Assembly: GCA_964035795.1 (NCBI GenBank)
Contig: OZ038321.1
Span: 13,101,288 to 13,165,287 of the forward strand
Direction: 5' to 3'
Length of the DNA: 64,000 nucleotides
Source: Pterobdella sp. o SKG-2022
Taxonomy: Eukaryota > Annelida > Clitellata > Hirudinida > Piscicolidae
Under the pieces are notes generated by a model that made no database searches, had not been told where the DNA came from, and saw nothing but the letters and a program-made list of their open reading frames with translations. The stretch's first letter is position 1. The number at the start of each line of letters is the position of its first letter. The position numbers were made by a program, and so were the translations under genes. Below, one piece after another: positions 57,537 through 64,000 of this stretch.

Positions 57537-59091
57537 CTAAAATTAAAAATTTCAGTTTCTAGGTTTTAAATTTTATATTTTGTTTTTTTTAAGTTTTATA
57601 TTAAGGATTTTCTATCATGTTTGACACTTTATTTTTCATTGTTAAAGCTTCAAACCGTTATTCCATCTCATATTTACAACATCATTCGCGCTATTTTAAT
57701 CGAGTATCTTAAAGGTTCAATTAAGTATAAATTTTTATTTTTTTCAAATACCCTTGCACTTGAAAAATAAAATTTTCAAGCTGATTTAATCTTTAGGATA
57801 CTTCAAGATCAACTAAAAGCTTTAGTAAAAAAGTAGAAGCATAAAAACACGCACACACACACGCACACACATATACACTCGTCAATTAACAAAGTACAGT
57901 TATTAAACTCACCTGTTATAAGTTAAAAATCTGTGGGATTTATTATTATTGTTATTATTTTTTAAATTTTATTACTTCTTACTTATTATTTTTTTATTAT
58001 GAACACAAACATACATGTTAGAGATATATAAAGGTTTTCAACTTCGTATGCTTTCATACATAGACTTTAATATGTTAGCCTTCAATCACACAAGATGATT
58101 TAAAAAGATAAATATACTTCAAAGAAATACTATAATAATGCTGTACATACTCAAAGCATTAATATTCCGAGCGGTAATTTCGTTGTTTCTGTTGCTGTGA
58201 GTTGTTTTAGAAACAAATAGGCACATAACTAACAACGGAATAATTTACATTCACTTTATTCTTTTCTTGACCATATTACCAATCGTTACTTCATGGATTC
58301 AAACCTCGATTCTTTTAATCACTACCTTATCAGTGCCATTATTATTAATTATTCTCATTATTGGTTTTTATTAACATAACCATTTTGAGATTATTATTTT
58401 TTTGATCATCAGAAGGTCTACAAAAAGCTTGATAGATCAGGTGGAAGTTAACAAAAATTCTCACAACAAAGATACAAAAGGTTCCTATACTTATACTAAC
58501 ATACAACTTACATTACGTTATTAACCAAAAAAGCAACGAATATAACAGAGTTGAAGATATTAATCAATAAGAAACAATATTTATTTTGAAAGTAACTCCT
58601 CATAGTTGTGGCATTTGATTGGAGGATAAGTTAGACATTAATCAGTCTTTCCCATCATTGATAGCACGAGTTAACGTATAAAAACATGATTCTCGACTGG
58701 TTCAAATTTGTATGTTTGAAACCAACAGTGAATTCAATTTTTTCTAGTTAAATTTCTTCAAAAAAATCTGATTCAAAATTTTACAGGTTTCAACATTGGA
58801 ATTAAAACGTTTTTTGCACGCATGATCAAAGGTTCATAATAGTTTACAAGCTTGTGAATGTAACAAGCACTTGAGAATAGCTTGGCGATAAGTTAATAAA
58901 ATCCTTATCACTACTATTAAAGGTGCCCAACAGATTAATGTATCAACTGACCCATTATGTTAAATTATATTATATTCTTTTTAATTAGCATACTTTTTTG
59001 AAGTAATGATATTTTCAAAGAAAAAAATTTTTCAAAATATTGAATATTTTTATTATACACAAACCACCCCACATTCAGATCAAAAGACAAC

Positions 59092-60022
59092 ATGATGAGC
59101 ATAAAGACCCTAACGAGCATATTAATAATACTTACATTGATACCACAAACCCACATGTCACCACGCACCCACCACACCAATATGACCATCCTACCTCGAG
59201 AAACTGCCATTGGCTTTTTGCAGCATCAAAATCTCTACAAAAGTCATTCAAGTAATAAATCTTCAATGCTTAAAACTGATGATTTGGCTCGGAAAAGCGT
59301 CGTGGAGTTTGAAGAATATTCTAGAAATAATATAGACAAAAATAAGTATAAATCAATGGGTATTAATTATTTGATCGATGCCAAGATACGAAGAAAAAAG
59401 ATTTCAACAGAGGCAGATGGAGATGTTATAAAAAAAGATATAAAGAATAACATATTTAATGTTAAATATGGCACACACTTTGATGGCAAGTTAATGATTA
59501 TAACAGCTGATACGGGACTAAAGCATGGCGAGGGTGTGAAGCATAAAGACAATTACTTAAAACCTGGCAATGAGCACAATGGACACTTAATCTATAATGA
59601 GAAGGCTGAAATAAAACACAATATCAAAACAAGACATAACCAAAATAATAATGTAAATAATAATAACAGTTCTATGAATAAAAATCCCAATAATAAGGGT
59701 GATATAAAATTTAGTAATGAGAATATCATAAGGCGTTATAAACGATCCAAAGAACGCTTATTAACTGGGCCTTATAACACTACTATTGCTATCAATAACG
59801 ATGTTATTATACAATGCAAGCTAACTAATATGAGATATAAAATGAATAAAATAAATGTTAACAACTATTCTGCTCATAACTACAATCATAATTATGATAA
59901 TTACAACGAAAACAACACAAACGACGAGAACAATGTTGGTGATGATAATGATGAAGATAGTGTTGAATGGAGCATCAACGATTTCCATATGGGACCGGGA
60001 AAATTACAGAAAGATCTAGAAG
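59092..60022 (+). CDS. Ig-protein exon a: signal peptide, low-complexity region, start of Ig domain
   Basis: 310 codons plus one base. About 50 residues separate Cys242 and Trp293, where an Ig domain usually has 10-15. The extra part is Asn/Asp/Tyr-rich and in frame. I looked for an intron removing it and found no GT-AG pair that keeps the frame. Confidence 0.65.
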
Positions 60023-60600
60023 GTTATAACACTAACAACAATAATAATGATAATTTGTATTTTATTTTTATCAATCTTATTTTTGGAAAAAAAGAACTAG
60101 ATAAAACATTAAAAAAAATTGTAAAAAGTCTGTTTGTTACTAGCATTTGATTGTCCTTTGACTCAACTTTTTACAAGCAATCTAATCGCTTTTATTTTAA
60201 CACGCATCTTTAAGTAACACAAGAAGGAACTCATTGGATATAATTAAGAAATGTAATGCATAATGTGGTGATAAGAGGCAATAAAGCAAATACATTATGC
60301 CACTTATCTGTCAGAAGCATACATAAACAACAATGTGGAAGTGATGTAGGTTCTTAGACACAACGTATGTTTAACTTGAATGTCGTACAATAACTCCAAC
60401 TTCTAAAGGATTTTTTTTAAAAAACACGCTTATCCAAAAGTTTAGCTCAATTTTTAAATAACTGTGTTTCAAAAAATTTTTTCATGAATCGAAGTTTTTA
60501 TACAAATTGAAATATTAATATTAGACATCAAACGCAGGCTTTTCATACTTGCAAGATGGTACCTACCCTCGTTATATGGTGTATGAAGACAAGATTACTG
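59092..60600 (+). CDS. Ig-superfamily adhesion protein, irre/Kirre/nephrin-like N terminus (3' partial)
   Basis: Two exons, 59092-60022 and 60538-60600 (phase 1 both sides; donor GTTATA, acceptor CGCAG, next donor GTAAGT). N terminus MMSIKTLTSILIILTLI looks like a signal peptide. About 185 Asn/Lys/His-rich residues follow, then RYKR at 215-218 (a furin-type site). The Ig domain starts GPYNTTIAINNDVIIQCKLT. Cys242 is strand B and Trp293 in SVEWSINDFHMG is strand C; then LQKDLEG and, in exon 2, YLQDGTYPRYMVYEDKIT. The W-x3-DF-x-MG...DL...PRYMV pattern is that of the first Ig domain of irre-module adhesion proteins. An in-frame stop lies at 59041. An acceptor at 59078 is an alternative if the true start is further upstream. 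The open frame beyond 60022 is intron. Confidence 0.68.
60538..60600 (+). CDS. Ig-protein exon b: strand C'-D of first Ig domain
   Basis: 63 nt encoding FSYLQDGTYPRYMVYEDKIT with split Gly codons at each end. TYPRYMV is the recognisable block. Strong donor GTAAGT. A second possible acceptor (TTGCAAG at 60556) would shorten it by 18 nt and keep the frame. Confidence 0.65.
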
Positions 60601-62408
60601 GTAAGTGGTGGGGATGGGGATGGTAGTGATGGGGTGGTAGTGGGTACGATGATTGTGCTTTTTGTAGGAATGTTTATGAAGGTAGGGATAATTAGAATGA
60701 TAATTGGTGGAGTGTTAATGATGATTTTGATAGTGTTGATAACTAGAAATGATAATGATACAAAAGCTGAATCGCAAAAAAATGAAACTGTAATTCAAAA
60801 ATTTAAAATGTAAAAACAAACTTTTTTTTGAGTTTTTTTATAAAATTATTTTACACGAAAAATTATTTATACTTGCAACATCACAACATGAGAGAAACGT
60901 CCAAAAATGTTGAAATGGATAATAAAATATCTTCAGAGCTAGTTTTGAAAATAAAATTTTTTGACTGTGAATTTAAAAGTGAGGCAGTCTTACGATGCAT
61001 TTATTTTTCAAAACTAAGTTTCGACAATTTCAATTTTATCGTAAAAATTAGTGTTAAAAAAAGTTAAAATTATTGAAAATTATAATTAAAAAACAAATTA
61101 TCCGGCAACTGTTTTTCTCAAGTTGAACTCTTAATAAATGAAATGTAAAAATGAACATTTAATTTAATAAATAAACTTCTTTACAAGAAACAAATCAGCC
61201 TTTGAGGCAATAAATAAGGCATTTTTATCGGAAGTTCCAAAAAAATAAAATTACAATGGAGTCAAGAAAGTTTATTCTACAAAGCAACTACTATAGAGGT
61301 GAATTGAATAAATTATTTTTAACGTTTTTTAAACAATTGAATTAAAAGTTTGCTTATATATAATGCAATTATTGAATAATTTTTTCAACTTGGTGATGGC
61401 GTTTTAACCTAATGGTAGTTTTAACTTTATGATTGTCATAAAAAACAAATAATGATTGAAGTTTTTCAACTTTTAAACGAGTCAACCAAGGGAATTTTTT
61501 TTGAGCAAAAAGTTTCAGCAATCAAGGAAATATACTAAATCTATGGTTTCATAAATCAAAATAATTTTAAAAGATTTAACCCCAACTAAATAAATTCCAC
61601 TAAAAACACTAAATGGAACTTAAAAATATCATAAAAACTAAATTTATGTTTTAAAATATATATAATATACATAACGAGATTTGTAGAGGTTTTTTACTGC
61701 AGTGCAGAATTATACCTATACCCTCCTACAGTGGATACATTGGCTCTCCTGATTTATTCATTTAGTTGGCGAGATTTTTTGAAACTATATTCCAAAGTGA
61801 TTTAGTTCGATAATTATATTGTAGTAGAATAATTTAAATTATTTCTATATTTCCCAATTTAGTTAAGAGTTGAGTTTATAAAAAGTTTTACTTCACAACT
61901 TCCTATGAAGAGAAAACCGTTTTATAGCATAAGTCTTCATGAAAATGATTTACTGTCATCAAATAATACCAGCACTGAATCAGAGTTAGCGTGGATTTGA
62001 AATAAACTACTTCTGCCATTATGTCTCTGTTTACTTCTTCCTTTGCTTTTATCTGTTGGCATTCTTATCAAAATAATATCATTTTACTATGTTAATTTCA
62101 TAGGTTTATAGAAGTATTGGTTTTTTTCAAATGACTGAGAATTTGCTTTTATTGTGATTATTTTGAAATTAAAATGTTCTTATTTTTATTTTTAAGCGAA
62201 TGTAACTTTTATGGTATCATCTCGCGCATGAGCCCTGTGGCATTGAAGTCATTAAAACATCATTTTTTACAGTCATTATTGCCTCCATGCTAATTAAGAA
62301 TATAACTAAAGCTCTAATGAGCTCTATAATTATAATTTAGCTTGACAGTTAGTACTTTAATATTTTTTAATATCCAATTTTAAATTTAGTTTAATGTAAC
62401 ATTTCTTT

Positions 62409-62736
62409 TTAATAGCCATGACATTGAAAATTCATGGAAGTTTCACACAATAAGTCCAGTAGTTTTTCAACAACAGGATTTCGAATATCCGGGTCCTTGA
62501 TAATTTCTACAAATTGAGCTTCACATTTAGTGACCACGAATTGGAAAAGTTTGAAATTTTTTAAAAGCAGAATCATTAAAAATGTGTTTTTAAACTCGAA
62601 ACCCACTAGTCATTTTGAGGTCAACACTTTTAAGCTGAACTTCTTCAGTTAGTCCCGATGCACCGACGAAGGTAAATAAAAGCCTGGTGCATTTCTGTTT
62701 GTATATAATAACAAAGAGCTTTCGATCTTCAGACAT
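62409..62736 (-). CDS. Possible small two-exon gene, unknown product
   Basis: Minus-strand exons 62736-62607 and 62506-62409 with a 100-nt GT-AG intron (donor GTGGGT, acceptor TTTGTAG) would give 75 residues. It starts MSEDRKLFVIIYKQK and includes TFVGASGLTEEVQLKSVDLK and IIKDPDIRNPVVEKLLDLLC. The composition is protein-like and more balanced than the surroundings, but I do not recognise a family. It could be part of a larger gene or a relic. Confidence 0.25.
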
Positions 62737-62858
62737 TTTAATAACAAATAAATAAACGATTAAATAATCGTATTTAAAATATGACAGGTTTTGATTTTTA
62801 CCTTTTAAATTTCTCATAAACGACCTTGAAAATGTTAACTATTATTTATTGCGTGTCA

Positions 62859-63037
62859 TGTAATGCAATGCGGTATTTATAAAGAGCTTTTCTTTATAGA
62901 TAAAAGCGCTTGCAACAAATTTAATGTGGTGAAAACATTGTGTGGAACAGGTGCTAATTGTGACCCACGCGGGATCGAACCCGGTAACTTTAGGTAATTA
63001 GTCTAATGCTCTTCCAGCTGAGCTATACTGACCGACA
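62859..63037 (-). mobile_element. tRNA-derived SINE, copy 3
   Basis: Same family on the minus strand, more diverged from copies 1 and 2. It carries a canonical A box TAGCTCAGCTGG and B box GGTTCGATCCC, the same anticodon loop CTAATTA, the same body (ATTAGCACCTGTTCCAC) and tail TTTATAAATACCGCATT. The acceptor-like arms no longer pair. Confidence 0.88.
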
Positions 63038-64000
63038 GTCAAATGAACTTTCATCTTATCTAATATTCAAAAAACTTAAGACAGTTTTGAATCTCAATGT
63101 TTTGATATTGTTGGTCAATTAATCCATCATTAATATCAGCAACGAAGCACGACCTAAGACATACACGCCTACCATCAGGCTTTTAACACATGCATAACCT
63201 CATATATCTACCACACTCGAGCTCATCATTCCATCCTTCTTATAGCTTGTATCAGATAATAATGTTTATTAACCAAGTAATTACATCGAAAGATTGAGAA
63301 TTTACTGGGGAATCCACTATTGAGTAATTAGGTATTGATCCTAAAAAAGATTGAAGTTTTACAATGCTTCATGAAAACTTCACATCCCTAAACTCATCTA
63401 GAAACTCAGTTGTTTTTTTAGCTAGGTATCTTCAATTTACACTTCTGTTTGTATAAATTTATTTTATTATACTAGTTATATCATTATATTTTATTTATTG
63501 GAATATTAATATTTAATTTTTTCCTATTTTTAGTTTTATTATTATCATTTTGTATGATATTTTTATTGTTGTTATGATTGTATTATGTTTCAATTGAACA
63601 TTTTGATGCTCTTTTAGGACAGGCCATAATTGTTATTATTCCTTATACTGTGCCATGGTGTCTGATTATTACTATTATTTATTTATCATCATTATTTTTT
63701 CATTTCTATGATATTTTTCTTTTACTTTATCTTCAAATATTAATCATATTTTTTGGCCAGCTTTTTGTTTTATTAAATCAAAATTTAAAAATTTTTTTCA
63801 ATAATTTTGAATTTAAATTCTCCCATATAAACTGTATTAATATTAAATGATTTATTAGAGTAAAAAATAGTGCGACTTCCTCATAACTAACATCTTAATG
63901 CGACATTTGAAATACCTCTAGATAAAGTTATAATTCGGCAATTGCAGTAATTTAGATTCCTATCTGACGTTGGAAACGTTAAAAAATCCTGTTATTAAAA

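Larger units (their letters stand above)
52687..59091. other. Repeat-bearing intergenic region
   Basis: Outside the LINE relic, the minus-strand RT relic and SINE copy 2, this is AT-rich DNA with no gene recognised. It may include 5' exons or promoter of the Ig-protein gene. Confidence 0.5.
60601..64000. other. Downstream of Ig-protein exon b
   Basis: Probably intron of the Ig-protein gene, since its Ig domain is unfinished and exon b ends with a strong donor. It contains SINE copy 3 and the weak minus-strand candidate. I did not find the next Ig exon with confidence. Confidence 0.5.

Noticed and set aside
60023..60150. Continuation of the Ig-protein exon to the stop at 60150
   Set aside because: The stretch after DLEG is Asn-rich and then hydrophobic with no Ig pattern, whereas splicing from 60022 to 60538 restores the expected PRYMV block.
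61690..61760. Next Ig exon starting after TTTTTTACTGCAG (VQNYTYTLLQ)
   Set aside because: Phase fits and it faintly resembles strand E, but there is no good donor before the stop and no further Ig motif.

Overview
This window is animal nuclear DNA, very AT-rich, with spliceosomal introns, long microsatellites, tRNA-derived SINEs and non-LTR retrotransposon relics. The gene content fits an invertebrate, probably a spiralian such as an annelid or mollusc; the sequence alone does not settle the clade. There are no bacterial features, CRISPR arrays or operons.

Bases 1-28614 (+) hold most of a membrane-anchored proprotein convertase of the furin-2/PC5 type. I traced 25 exons by protein similarity and splice phase. 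Together they give 3849 nt, an uninterrupted frame of 1282 residues plus a stop. The order is: S8 catalytic domain (Asp, His, oxyanion Asn and Ser all present), P domain, a long chain of furin-type Cys repeats, a Thr-rich stem, one membrane helix and a 37-residue tail. The signal peptide and propeptide lie upstream of the window. The 5' half is stretched by introns of up to 4 kb carrying very long (TCC)n, (GT)n, (TA)n and (CA)n arrays. The Cys-repeat exons are packed tightly.

Bases 31533-33171 (-) hold a complete five-exon gene for mitochondrial ribosomal protein mS25 (MRPS25, 178 residues). It is convergent with the convertase and made only of short exons, so it is easily missed.

Bases 33.2-59 kb are mostly AT-rich non-coding DNA. 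They contain a large (TAGA)n array, an (AGT)n array, a decayed LINE reverse transcriptase at 54.0-55.1 kb, a second RT C-terminal relic on the minus strand at 56.3-56.65 kb, and a tRNA-derived SINE at 57.4 kb. Other SINE copies lie in convertase intron 14 and at 62.9 kb.

From 59092 (+) begins a secreted or membrane Ig-superfamily gene. Its first Ig domain resembles the irre/Kirre/nephrin group and is preceded by a long Asn/Lys-rich stretch ending in an RYKR site. Two exons are visible and the rest lies beyond the window or is unrecognised. A weak two-exon minus-strand candidate lies at 62409-62736.

I see no evidence for a wholly new multi-gene system. The most interesting points are the altered catalytic-serine motif and the 168-residue acidic insert of the convertase, the young SINE family, and the Ig-domain gene with low-complexity insertions.
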